From positions 1 through 6,921 of the forward strand of contig JAKAGC010000208.1 of the NCBI GenBank assembly GCA_021817755.1: 6,921 bases of DNA, in the 5' to 3' direction. The notes under the pieces are model-generated. The model saw only the letters and a list, made by a program, of their open reading frames with translations, made no database searches and was not told the origin of the DNA. Within the stretch, counting starts at the first letter, position 1. Each line of letters begins with the position of its first letter. The position numbers and the translations under genes were made by a program. Below are positions 1 through 6,435 of the stretch, piece after piece. The stretch is from Acidobacteriota bacterium. GTDB taxonomy: Bacteria; Acidobacteriota; Aminicenantia; UBA2199.

Positions 1-665
1 CCATTATTGAAAGCTTGAGTGTCTCTTCCATTGCCAAAACCATTAAACACTCTATCGCAGAAACCGGGGTCATGTCTCTTTCATCTGAAGGATTAACCCG
101 GGAATATTTACAACCCGTACTTAAACGAATTGAAGAGCATGATATAATCGTATCAACCCCGATTACAGCCAATCCCTATTTTAAAAATATATTCGATACC
201 ATCCTTTATATAAGACCCGAATCTCTTTTCAATCTTGACCAATATGATGCAGCCGAAAACATTTTCACACTGGTTTCCAATTTTAAAGAGATCATTAAAC
301 CTCGTGGAAATATTCATTTATTTTCTACATTCCATTTTCATTATTCTCTTAAGCTTGTTAATGATGAATCTGCTTTTTTTGAACGCGAATTAAAATACCG
401 CCAGTGGTTTTCATTGCCTCCTTTCAATAGCATTTACAAAATTGAAATCAAGGCTAAAACCATCCGTGAACTTGCAGCCCAACTTCGGGAAATATACAAA
501 GACAATAAAAAGAGTTTAAATATCAAACGAATCTATTTAACCCAACGCCAGCCTCTAAAGGGCATTTACCGGGGAATAATCGAAGCTCATGCTTCAGCAT
601 CTGCTATAATCGAATCCCGGTTAATCCACGAACGCAATACCACCATTACACTCGAATACGTATAA
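1..665 (+). CDS. priA: PriA-like primosomal protein N', C-terminal part, helicase motifs degenerate (5' partial)
   Basis: The frame is open to the left edge of the window (codons from position 3 read I-I-E-S-L), so the TTG at 15 is not a real start and the gene is cut. About 221 residues remain. They follow the last third of PriA, the 3'-5' helicase that reloads the replisome at stalled forks: an ESL segment like the start of helicase lobe 2, then DIIVSTPITANPYFKNIFDT where PriA has ILIGTQMxAKGHxFPxVT (motif V), then the FNLDQYDAAENIFTLVS stretch matching LxxxDFRAxERxxQLxxQV. The following motif VI (AGRAGR) is replaced by NFKEIIKPR. After it come FFERELKYRQWFSLPPF, matching the strongly conserved YRxxxxYPPF region, and a C-terminal domain. 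The usual terminal DVDP is reduced to TLEYV. The fold looks kept but ATP-driven helicase activity is probably lost. Family assignment is by recognition of motif order; confidence in PriA is fairly high, in helicase loss moderate because the Walker motifs lie outside the window. Confidence 0.8.
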   Translation, partial: IIESLSVSSIAKTIKHSIAETGVMSLSSEGLTREYLQPVLKRIEEHDIIVSTPITANPYFKNIFDTILYIRPESLFNLDQYDAAENIFTLVSNFKEIIKPRGNIHLFSTFHFHYSLKLVNDESAFFERELKYRQWFSLPPFNSIYKIEIKAKTIRELAAQLREIYKDNKKSLNIKRIYLTQRQPLKGIYRGIIEAHASASAIIESRLIHERNTTITLEYV

Positions 666-824
666 TATTATCCCTTCGGCCTCTCCCTTTTCTTTTCTCC
701 TTAATAATATTCAATTATAAGTCACGATTATACTTGTCTATTTATATGTCTTAAGAGCATCAGTCATTGTTTTTTCAAAAAAGCCAAACGTTTACAAGCA
801 AACCTCTAACTTTTTAAATTTAAA

Positions 825-842
825 TATGATATAAATAGTATG
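825..842 (+). promoter_or_regulatory. Possible -10 element directly before the sigma gene (near-leaderless start)
   Basis: TATGAT at 825-830 matches 5 of 6 bases of the -10 consensus and lies only 9 nt before the ATG at 840. Initiation 6-8 nt downstream would give a transcript with almost no leader. There is no Shine-Dalgarno-like sequence before 840, while the two downstream genes of the operon both have one. A weaker alternative is TTTACA (791-796), 17 nt, TTAAAT (814-819). This is prediction from sequence only, in a very AT-rich stretch where chance matches are common. Confidence 0.35.
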
Positions 843-1418
843 ATCGAAACAGCAATGACAATAAAACCTGATTATGTAGGCAATGCGTTGAAACGAATGG
901 TAACTCTTTTTAAGAAAGAAGAAACCATTCCTACAGCAGTTTTCCTTCAATGGTTAGAACCTGTAAAAAATCATTTATATAATTTCATTTACAAAGCGAT
1001 CTATTTTTCCGAGGATGCCAACGATATCTATCAGGATACCGTAATGAGAGCTTTTAAGTACCGATATAGTTATAATGGTGCTTCATCCTTCAAAACCTGG
1101 ATTTTCTCTATAGCCAATAATGAAATCAAACAATATTACAACAAGCGGAAAAAGAAAACCAATGACTGCCTCGAATGGGATGACAATTGTCACATCGAAG
1201 ATAATACAGTAGATTCGAGGCTTGTGCATGATATTTATGAAGTTGCACAACAGTTGACCCCTCAACAACAACGGGTATTTTTTCTTTTTTACGATGACGG
1301 CTTTTCAATCAAGGAAATCCAGGACATAACCGGCTTAAAAGAGGGTAATATCAAATTTATTCTCAATCAGGCCAGGGAAAAAATTAAACAAAAATTAAAC
1401 AGGAGAAATGAACAATGA
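840..1418 (+). CDS. ECF-type RNA polymerase sigma factor (sigma-70 family)
   Basis: This 192-residue protein has the two-domain plan of ECF sigma factors, which direct RNA polymerase to a small regulon. Region 2 spans roughly residues 40-105: EDANDIYQDTVMRAFKY is the region 2.1-2.2 core-binding helix, and the FKTWIFSIANNEIKQYY stretch is the 2.3-2.4 segment that melts and reads the -10 element. A short acidic linker (about 107-125) follows. Region 4 spans about 130-187, with LTPQQQRVFFLFYDDGFSIK and a helix-turn-helix at about 156-176 for the -35 element. The N-terminus carries some 35 extra residues compared with minimal ECF factors. The ATG at 840 was taken although it has no ribosome-binding site; the ATG at 855 is a possible alternative. 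The stop overlaps the next gene's start as ATGA (1415-1418), so the two are translationally coupled, as expected for a sigma factor and its regulator. Confidence 0.9.
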   Translation: MIETAMTIKPDYVGNALKRMVTLFKKEETIPTAVFLQWLEPVKNHLYNFIYKAIYFSEDANDIYQDTVMRAFKYRYSYNGASSFKTWIFSIANNEIKQYYNKRKKKTNDCLEWDDNCHIEDNTVDSRLVHDIYEVAQQLTPQQQRVFFLFYDDGFSIKEIQDITGLKEGNIKFILNQAREKIKQKLNRRNEQ

Positions 1419-1774
1419 CTAAAACTATAAATACACAGGATGACCAGACCATCTCCAGGTCTGTTCAGGCAGTGCGATATCATGTTCCTGATGAACTTGA
1501 TAACAGGGTTACTCAATCCATTATAAACGCGTCTGTTTCTTCTTCTCCTTCTTCCGTTTCCCCTATTTTCTGGTTTAAGTTTTCCATATCCACTGCTGTA
1601 GTAATGGCACTAATCGCCATTTTTATTTTCATTGTTCCCGGTATTGAAACCAATGTTCCACAAACCAGTACGAATCAAATTTCTGAAATTAAAACCGAAT
1701 TCGAATTAAGCGATAAAAATATAAAAGTACTCTGGGTCCAGAAAAAAGATTTTACAATTAGGAGGCAAGATTAA
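1415..1774 (+). CDS. Single-pass membrane protein, probable anti-sigma factor
   Basis: This 119-residue protein has a hydrophilic N-terminal half (1-50), one membrane helix at about 51-75 (FWFKFSISTAVVMALIAIFI and onward) and a short external tail ending in NIKVLWVQKKDFTI. The layout of a cytosolic N-terminus, one helix and a small periplasmic part, directly behind and overlapping an ECF sigma gene, is that of a membrane-anchored anti-sigma factor that holds the sigma factor until a signal arrives. No HxxxCxxC zinc motif of the ZAS anti-sigma domain is visible, so it would belong to a different class. The start is supported by AGGAG at 1401-1405, 9 nt before the ATG. The role is inferred from topology and position, not from a recognised domain. 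Confidence 0.65.
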   Translation: MTKTINTQDDQTISRSVQAVRYHVPDELDNRVTQSIINASVSSSPSSVSPIFWFKFSISTAVVMALIAIFIFIVPGIETNVPQTSTNQISEIKTEFELSDKNIKVLWVQKKDFTIRRQD

Positions 1775-2532
1775 TGAAAAAAACCATCATTCTAATAATC
1801 ATCGCATGGGTATTTGTGTTGATGCTAGGTGCGGAAGATAACCAATCCGATAATGCAAGACTCAGAAATATTCAGAACGAATCGCAAATCATTACGAAAA
1901 CATATATACTAAAAAATGTAGCCCCAAGAGTTGTGCATGAGACATTGAAACAGTATATTCTTACTGCATCATATGAAAGAAACGGGAATATGTTAACTAT
2001 TAAGATAATGCGGGAGAATCTTCCTAAATTCGAGGAATTGCTTCGGCAAATCGATGTTGAGAGTAAAAAAGTACTAATACGTATATTTGTTGTGGTAGCA
2101 AACCAGGAAAATAGGGGAATGGTCATTCGAAATCTAGAATTACGAAAAGTATTGAATGAATTACAGAATTTGTTGAATTTCAACAGCTACCGGCTCGATG
2201 GTGTTTCTGCTGTAAATGTTCTCGATGGGCAGAGGAATTGTTCGTTATTACTTTCTTCTCAAATCCCTCTCAGGTTAAGATTAGGTGATATTATTATCCA
2301 GGGAGGAACTCATCCCGGAACTCGTGTTGTTCGATTCAATTTTAGACTTGAGCAGAAACTCGATAATCCCATCATGGTGGGAAAGGACACCCCGGTTTAT
2401 TATGAAGAACTCATGGAATCCGAAACTTCGGTCAAAGAGAACGGGTATCTTGTGGCCGGAGTATCGAAAATTGGTAAGAACGGAGATGCCATCATTTTGA
2501 TCATCAATACCGAGATTGCCAATATTCGTTAA
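1774..2532 (+). CDS. Exported secretin-like protein of the sigma-factor operon
   Basis: This 252-residue protein starts with a signal peptide (KK, a hydrophobic core at residues 4-19, likely cleavage after LGA near 20). Residues about 40-95, from TYILKNVAPRVVHETLKQYI to LPKFEELLRQIDVESKKV, look like the N1-type fold of secretins and related proteins: a short strand, helix, strand, then the pattern F-E-E-L-L-x-Q-I-D. From V100 (VLIRIFVVVANQEN) it resembles the first strand of the secretin domain, and the end (SETSVKENGYLVAGVSKIG, then AIILIINTEI) resembles the secretin signature near its C-terminus, but the middle is too short to form a full pore. AGGAGG at 1760-1765 sits 8 nt before the ATG, and the start overlaps the upstream stop by one base (TAATG). 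A terminator follows. It may sense envelope state or be the output the sigma factor protects; this is inference. Confidence 0.6.
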   Translation: MKKTIILIIIAWVFVLMLGAEDNQSDNARLRNIQNESQIITKTYILKNVAPRVVHETLKQYILTASYERNGNMLTIKIMRENLPKFEELLRQIDVESKKVLIRIFVVVANQENRGMVIRNLELRKVLNELQNLLNFNSYRLDGVSAVNVLDGQRNCSLLLSSQIPLRLRLGDIIIQGGTHPGTRVVRFNFRLEQKLDNPIMVGKDTPVYYEELMESETSVKENGYLVAGVSKIGKNGDAIILIINTEIANIR

Positions 2533-2574
2533 AAACCCGAATATCTTTATCAAAAACCTCCGATATCTATTGTA

Positions 2575-2589
2575 CCACGCGTCGCGTGG
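2575..2589. repeat. Perfect GC-rich palindrome next to the terminator
   Basis: CCACGCG (2575-2581) and CGCGTGG (2583-2589) are perfect inverse complements around a single T. It is strikingly GC-rich for this AT-rich intergenic stretch and abuts the terminator hairpin starting at 2590. It could be part of a compound terminator, a protein-binding site or the end of a dispersed intergenic repeat. Nothing in the window decides between these. Confidence 0.5.
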
Positions 2590-2618
2590 GGGGCAGGATT
2601 TAAAACCTGCCCCTTTTT
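2590..2618 (+). terminator. Rho-independent terminator of the sigma-factor operon
   Basis: GGGGCAGG (2590-2597) pairs perfectly with CCTGCCCC (2606-2613) across an ATTTAAAA loop and is followed at once by TTTTT (2614-2618) and further T-rich sequence. It lies 58 nt after the secretin-like gene. Read on the minus strand the hairpin has no T-run after it, so it serves the plus-strand operon only, although it sits between convergent genes. Confidence 0.9.
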
Positions 2619-2651
2619 ATTTTCGAACCAATTTTCGGAAAGATGCGAAAT

Positions 2652-3311
2652 TCAAACTCTTTTTCTATCATTCAAATTCACAATACAATCAGTGAAAAAT
2701 TCTACCCGTTGCAGTTGATGTGAAATAAAAAGTATTCCCATATTCAAGTTCTCTGCAATTTTTTTTAAATCAATCATTAATCGTTTAGCCATAATATTAT
2801 CCAGGCAAGAAAAAGTTTCATCCAGGATGAGAAATTCCGGTTCCAGTATTAATGCTCTCCCCAATACAATCCGTTGTAATTCCCCACCCGATACCTCCAT
2901 CGGGTATTTATTCAAATATTCGCTCTTTATTTCCAGTAAATCCAGGACCCATGCAATTTTTCCCCCAATTTCTTTTTTTTGTTGATTGTTTATTTTTAGC
3001 GGTTCCCGCAGAATTTTTTCTGTTGTAAAGCATGGATTTACAGAAAGATAGGGATCCTGGAATACCATCTGGTTTTTCTTCCGGAAATACTTTAAATCCA
3101 GTTTTTCCAATAGCGTATCTCCATAAAAAATCTCTCCACTCTCGTATCTCTCCATTCTCAATAAAATTCGTGCAAGAGTAGATTTCCCACAACCCGATAC
3201 GCCCGTGAGACCTGTAATGTGACTTCCACTTATGTTTAGACACAGAACATGAAATATCTGTGTAGTCGAATACTGTTTAGATAGATTTTGAATTTTAAAA
3301 CCAGGGTGCAC
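2652..3311 (-). CDS. Solitary ABC transporter ATPase, OppF/DppF/NikE-like
   Basis: This 219-residue protein carries every ABC ATPase motif in order: Walker A GVSGCGKSTL (37-46), Q-loop MVFQDP (Q85) continuing as YLSVNP, signature SGGEL (141-145), Walker B LILDE (161-165), a D-loop at SCLD (168-171) and the switch histidine in FISHQ (H198). The QDPYLSVNP stretch followed by REPLKI (102-107) is typical of peptide and nickel importer ATPases of the OppF/NikE type. It stops after the nucleotide-binding domain and lacks the C-terminal extension of OppF (about 320 residues). No permease or binding-protein gene lies beside it, so its partner must be elsewhere or it works outside transport. The GTG start at 3311 lies 16 nt after the bactofilin stop and has no clear ribosome-binding site; the frame stays open upstream into the bactofilin gene, so the start is uncertain. 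Confidence 0.85.
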   Translation of the reverse strand: MHPGFKIQNLSKQYSTTQIFHVLCLNISGSHITGLTGVSGCGKSTLARILLRMERYESGEIFYGDTLLEKLDLKYFRKKNQMVFQDPYLSVNPCFTTEKILREPLKINNQQKKEIGGKIAWVLDLLEIKSEYLNKYPMEVSGGELQRIVLGRALILEPEFLILDETFSCLDNIMAKRLMIDLKKIAENLNMGILFISHQLQRVEFFTDCIVNLNDRKRV

Positions 3312-3327
3312 GACGAATGAATCCGAA

Positions 3328-3942
3328 TTACTCCACAGTACCGTCGTAAACTGGTTCTTTGTCGTCCTCTTCCTGCTCTTCAGAAGGCGTTTCGGTAATC
3401 GGTTTTTTGTCTTCTTCCTCTTCTGTTTCTTCTACCTTTTCAACTTCTTTTACCTCTTCTACCTCTACCGCCTCTTCTATTTTTTTAATTTCTTTTGCTT
3501 TTTCTTCTTTTTTATTATCTTTTTTTGCTGGTTTTTCTGGTTCAGGAGCTGCTTCCTGTTTTTTCTCATCCACATTTATAAAAGCTTTTAATTTCGCGCC
3601 CTCAGAGACCACTAGTTTATCCGATTTGATTGCTCCCGAGTATTTTCCATTGGAGAAGATCTCTAATTTTTCAGATGCGTTAATTTTACCTTCAGCTTCA
3701 CCATTAATGCGAACCACAGAAGCCGTAATATCGCCGTTTACATAACCGTCTTTACCAATAGTAACTGTTTTGGATACATTCAGTTTTCCTTTAACATTAC
3801 CTTCGATCGTGATATCTTCATCAGACGTAATTTCACCTTCCACGCGCATTGTCTTTGCAAAGAAGGATCGGGAAGCCTGTTCCTGGATTGTGAGGGTTTC
3901 GTAATTTCCTGTTTCCGGTTTTTTGTTTGAAGTAAAGGCCAT
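3328..3942 (-). CDS. Bactofilin-family polymer-forming cytoskeletal protein with a long acidic tail
   Basis: Residues about 30-125 form a bactofilin (DUF583) domain, a right-handed beta-helix built of short repeats rich in G, V and I: MRVEGEITSDEDITIEGNVK, then GKDGYVNGDITASVVRINGE, then NGKYSGAIKSDKLVVSEGAK. Bactofilins assemble without nucleotide into filaments that act as scaffolds at the membrane, often positioning cell-wall or chromosome-partition proteins. Residues about 128-204 are an unusual low-complexity tail of Glu, Lys, Pro and Val, probably disordered, longer than the short tails common in the family. The ATG at 3942 has AAGGAG 8 nt upstream. The tRNA-Arg gene ends 35 nt before this start on the same strand, and the ABC ATPase begins 16 nt after the stop, so all three probably share one transcript. 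Confidence 0.9.
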   Translation of the reverse strand: MAFTSNKKPETGNYETLTIQEQASRSFFAKTMRVEGEITSDEDITIEGNVKGKLNVSKTVTIGKDGYVNGDITASVVRINGEAEGKINASEKLEIFSNGKYSGAIKSDKLVVSEGAKLKAFINVDEKKQEAAPEPEKPAKKDNKKEEKAKEIKKIEEAVEVEEVKEVEKVEETEEEEDKKPITETPSEEQEEDDKEPVYDGTVE

Positions 3943-3977
3943 AATCTTTTCTCCTTGGCGCTATTTGTTGCGAAAAA

Positions 3978-4050
3978 TGCGCCTGGCAGGACTCGAACCT
4001 GCGGCACTGGGATTAGGAATCCCAAGCTCTATCCTCTGAGCTACAGGCGC
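3978..4050 (-). tRNA. tRNA-Arg, anticodon CCT
   Basis: The minus strand folds into a full cloverleaf. The acceptor stem GCGCCTG/CAGGCGC has seven perfect pairs, the D-stem is GCTC/GAGC, the anticodon stem is TGGGA/TCCCA with loop TTCCTAA (anticodon CCT, reading AGG), and the T-arm is GCAGG-TTCGAGT-CCTGC. The discriminator base is A at 3978. No CCA is encoded, so it must be added by the nucleotidyltransferase. It lies between a good promoter and the bactofilin gene. Confidence 0.97.
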
Positions 4051-4080
4051 ATTTTATAGAAGTAAAAATCATTACGTCTT

Positions 4081-4109
4081 AAAATATCATTTTTTCCCCA
4101 AGATGTCAA
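4081..4109 (-). promoter_or_regulatory. Sigma-70-type promoter for tRNA-Arg, bactofilin and ABC genes
   Basis: On the minus strand TTGACA (4109-4104, a perfect -35) is followed by a 17-nt spacer and TATTTT (4086-4081, 4 of 6 to the -10 consensus). The tRNA begins 30 nt past the -10 element, at 4050, which fits a short 5' leader removed by RNase P. Because no other promoter is evident before the bactofilin gene, this site probably drives all three genes. Confidence 0.7.
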
Positions 4110-4252
4110 TAATAAAACCTTATAAAAGGAATTTTAATTTTAAAAATCAACATGAAAACTTTAATAAAATTTTAATCATTTTTTAAATAATTTTTTAAGT
4201 AAGTTATTTTATTTCATTTAAAATTTTTCTCTACTAAAGTTGTTAAAATAAG
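4110..4252. other. AT-rich spacer without a gene
   Basis: This stretch between the tRNA promoter and the protease terminator is almost entirely A and T, with runs such as TTTTAATTTTAAAAA. I see no coding frame, RNA structure or repeat array in it. It may supply upstream A/T-tract (UP-element-like) sequence to the tRNA promoter, but that is only suggested by composition and position. Confidence 0.5.
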
Positions 4253-4281
4253 GACGGGAACAGTAATTTACTGTTCCCGTC
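4253..4281 (-). terminator. Hairpin terminator downstream of the M64 protease gene
   Basis: GACGGGAACAGTAA (4253-4266) is the inverse complement of 4268-4281, giving a near-continuous palindrome; realistically this is an 11-bp stem (GACGGGAACAG/CTGTTCCCGTC) with a 7-nt loop. It starts 27 nt after the protease stop on the minus strand and is followed there by a T-rich tract (CTTATTTT). No gene on the plus strand needs it. Confidence 0.8.
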
Positions 4282-4308
4282 ACAATTTAAATTTTTTCTA
4301 TGTTTTTC

Positions 4309-6435
4309 TTAGAACCCAAAAATTAATCCACCATGGCAAGTAATAAATCCTGAACCATTGCCTCCAGTAAATACAAGATGGTAATCACTACCCAATTCTA
4401 AAACCCAGTTCCCGTTAATTGAATAATCAAAACCCAATCCCCCGTTGATTCCCGGTTTTATATCGCCCGTTTTCGGGAAGTACATTCCTGCTCCACCATT
4501 TATATAAGGTCGCAAGCGAGTTGAAGAGAATTCATATTTTAGATTTACCGACAGATTCCACCAATATGTATCCTCCATAATCGGAGAACCTTTTACAAAT
4601 CCATTATAATCAATCAATCCTACCAGGAATAATCTCGGCATTATTCGGTAACCCAAATCCGCACCAATCATGAAACCACTATTATACAGAATTCCCAATC
4701 TACCCGTCGGAAATGTTTTTCCCAGATGAAAACTCAAGTGCCAAAATTTCTCTTTTTTAACCTTTGGAGAAACAAGGATTTCACTCGATACTCCTCCCAA
4801 TATCTGGTTATTAAGTTGAAAGGAGAAATCAAATTTTCCTTTTGCACATATACCCACTCGATCTTTTGTACCCGCAATTTTAACAGTTTCCTTTGTTGTT
4901 TCCCTACATTTTCCCAGGTATTTACATTCGATTGTGATCAGTTTTTCTTCTTTTGGTTTTAGAGGAATTTTAGTTATATCCTGGACATTTGAAGTGAATT
5001 CCCATAAAGTTGATTTCGGTGTGATTATGATTGCACCCAATGCATCCACATCCAATATATTTTTAATAAAAAATGAAACCCGCGCAGGTGCTGGAGACAC
5101 AGTAGGAATATTATTAAAGTTATTTTGAGCTCTATTATCATAAGTTACACATTCCGATGAGATAATCTCAACAATCACACAGAAATGGTCGATTCCCGAA
5201 AATTCAGGTGGAACTGATGTCAAATCCCAGATTATTTCAACCGTATCGATTGCCCCATCCGTTAAAGCCGGACGGTTTACTACTCCGATAAGCTGTTCAT
5301 TAGCCAGATCGATAACACCTGTAAATGGAACATATGAAAAACGAACCTGGAAAGGATCCGAGGGCGCCGATCCTGTATTGGTAATTCGTGCGAAAAGATG
5401 GTTATCAGCTTTTCCTATTGAAGGCTCGTCCGCTTCTTGAACATTGTTGCTGTTATTATCACACCAGATATCCGGGGTCTGCCAATATGGAGCACTCGGT
5501 GGGTTAAGAAAATATCCCCATGGGGTAATCGATAGATTCGATCCCCCGTAGTTTACCATTAGTACTTTCTGCATTCGTCTTGCACAAACTGCGCAAAAAT
5601 TATAACTCAGGTTTCTCATTTTACAATTAGGAGTAGGCCGGTATATCCCACAGGTATAGGAGCGATCCCCTCCTTCATATGTTCCCACAATATTATTCCA
5701 TGTTGCCGCTGGAGAAGAAAAAGAGGTACAATCGCTTTTTTGCCAGGTAGGAATCGGCGTAGTAGAAAGAATCAGATCATACCATTTAACCGCAGCTCTG
5801 TTTGTTTCTTGGGTGATATTTGCCTGGGATGGTTCTACTCCCGAATAAGTATTCGAAAATTCTTCATATTCATCTGCCAGTCCTCCTATCGCATGCCCAA
5901 GCTCATGCATTACGATTCGTTCAAAGTTAGTTCCCGTAGAATTAAAAGTCATTCCACTCCCTGCACATCCTCCGTATTCCGTATCGTTTACTAGAACAAC
6001 TATAAAATTCCAATTAGGTGTCGCGCTTGCCGCAGTCGATTGGACAAGTAAAGTGTTAGAGCTCCATATACACCGTTGAGTCCCTGATGCACAATAGTAG
6101 GTATCCAGGTAAGTATTACGATAAACTGCTGCATCACCATAGCAAGCAGTTGGCTTATCTACTCCCGAATCAGTAGAGGATATGTTCACCCGGTAGATAT
6201 TTACCGCATCTCCACATGGGCCGAATATAGGTTCACTCGTAAAAGCATTCACGAAATCTTGAGCTTTTGTTATAAATGTACTCATCTCACCCGATTGATA
6301 GCCATCTCCCATAATAATGATATTGAATCGCATCGTATCCGGTCCATTATCCAGGATTTTTGTAATACTTACCACACTTCCATCCCCAGTACCGCCTAAA
6401 ATAATAAAAGGGGATACCATGATGATCATTCCCAC
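4309..6435 (-). CDS. Secreted M64-family (IgA peptidase-like) metalloprotease fused to Ig-like domains and an outer-membrane beta-barrel
   Basis: The 708-residue product has the M64 zinc protease domain at about 24-297. The family's opening pattern is present (NGPDTMRFNIIIMGDGYQSG at 30-49), then SGVDKP, the zinc motif HELGH (177-181) with GGLADEY (184-190) holding the third ligand region, and the cysteine-rich end CKMRNLSYNFCAVCARRMQ (261-279 region). About 315-450 (DNHLFARITNTGSAPSDPF and onward) looks like a CARDB/Ig-like domain and 450-560 like a second Ig-like segment. From about 563 the sequence alternates like a small outer-membrane barrel (GADLGYRIMPRLFLVGLIDY, LRPYINGGAGMYF) and ends in GLIFGF, the terminal aromatic typical of Bam-inserted barrels. 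The start is uncertain: GTG at 6435 is used here, ATG at 6429 would give an ATGA overlap with the nrdJ fragment. Neither gives a good signal peptide, but in-frame codons upstream to 6462 read KKISYFSILVG, restoring one. The gene has therefore probably lost its original start at an A-tract junction. Confidence 0.85.
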   Translation of the reverse strand: MGMIIMVSPFIILGGTGDGSVVSITKILDNGPDTMRFNIIIMGDGYQSGEMSTFITKAQDFVNAFTSEPIFGPCGDAVNIYRVNISSTDSGVDKPTACYGDAAVYRNTYLDTYYCASGTQRCIWSSNTLLVQSTAASATPNWNFIVVLVNDTEYGGCAGSGMTFNSTGTNFERIVMHELGHAIGGLADEYEEFSNTYSGVEPSQANITQETNRAAVKWYDLILSTTPIPTWQKSDCTSFSSPAATWNNIVGTYEGGDRSYTCGIYRPTPNCKMRNLSYNFCAVCARRMQKVLMVNYGGSNLSITPWGYFLNPPSAPYWQTPDIWCDNNSNNVQEADEPSIGKADNHLFARITNTGSAPSDPFQVRFSYVPFTGVIDLANEQLIGVVNRPALTDGAIDTVEIIWDLTSVPPEFSGIDHFCVIVEIISSECVTYDNRAQNNFNNIPTVSPAPARVSFFIKNILDVDALGAIIITPKSTLWEFTSNVQDITKIPLKPKEEKLITIECKYLGKCRETTKETVKIAGTKDRVGICAKGKFDFSFQLNNQILGGVSSEILVSPKVKKEKFWHLSFHLGKTFPTGRLGILYNSGFMIGADLGYRIMPRLFLVGLIDYNGFVKGSPIMEDTYWWNLSVNLKYEFSSTRLRPYINGGAGMYFPKTGDIKPGINGGLGFDYSINGNWVLELGSDYHLVFTGGNGSGFITCHGGLIFGF

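Noticed and set aside
1872..2183. Minus-strand frame opposite the secretin-like gene
   Set aside because: No start context or domain; the opposite strand has a signal peptide, ribosome-binding site and operon overlaps.
2908..3243. 111-residue frame overlapping the ABC ATPase on the same strand
   Set aside because: It lies inside a gene with all ABC motifs intact in the main frame and shows no motif of its own.
3359..3745. Serine-rich plus-strand frame opposite the bactofilin gene
   Set aside because: It is the antisense reading of the Glu/Lys tail and beta-helix repeats; TCT/TCC runs mirror the GAA/GAG-rich codons.
3780..4025. 81-residue minus-strand frame starting inside the tRNA
   Set aside because: It begins within tRNA-Arg and overlaps the bactofilin start in another frame; no ribosome-binding site and no recognisable protein.
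4110..4252. AT-rich gap as a replication origin or attachment site
   Set aside because: No DnaA-box cluster, iterons or direct repeats are visible; low complexity alone is not enough.
4726..5128. Two plus-strand frames opposite the protease gene
   Set aside because: Phe/Ser-rich shadow frames of a long, well-supported minus-strand gene.
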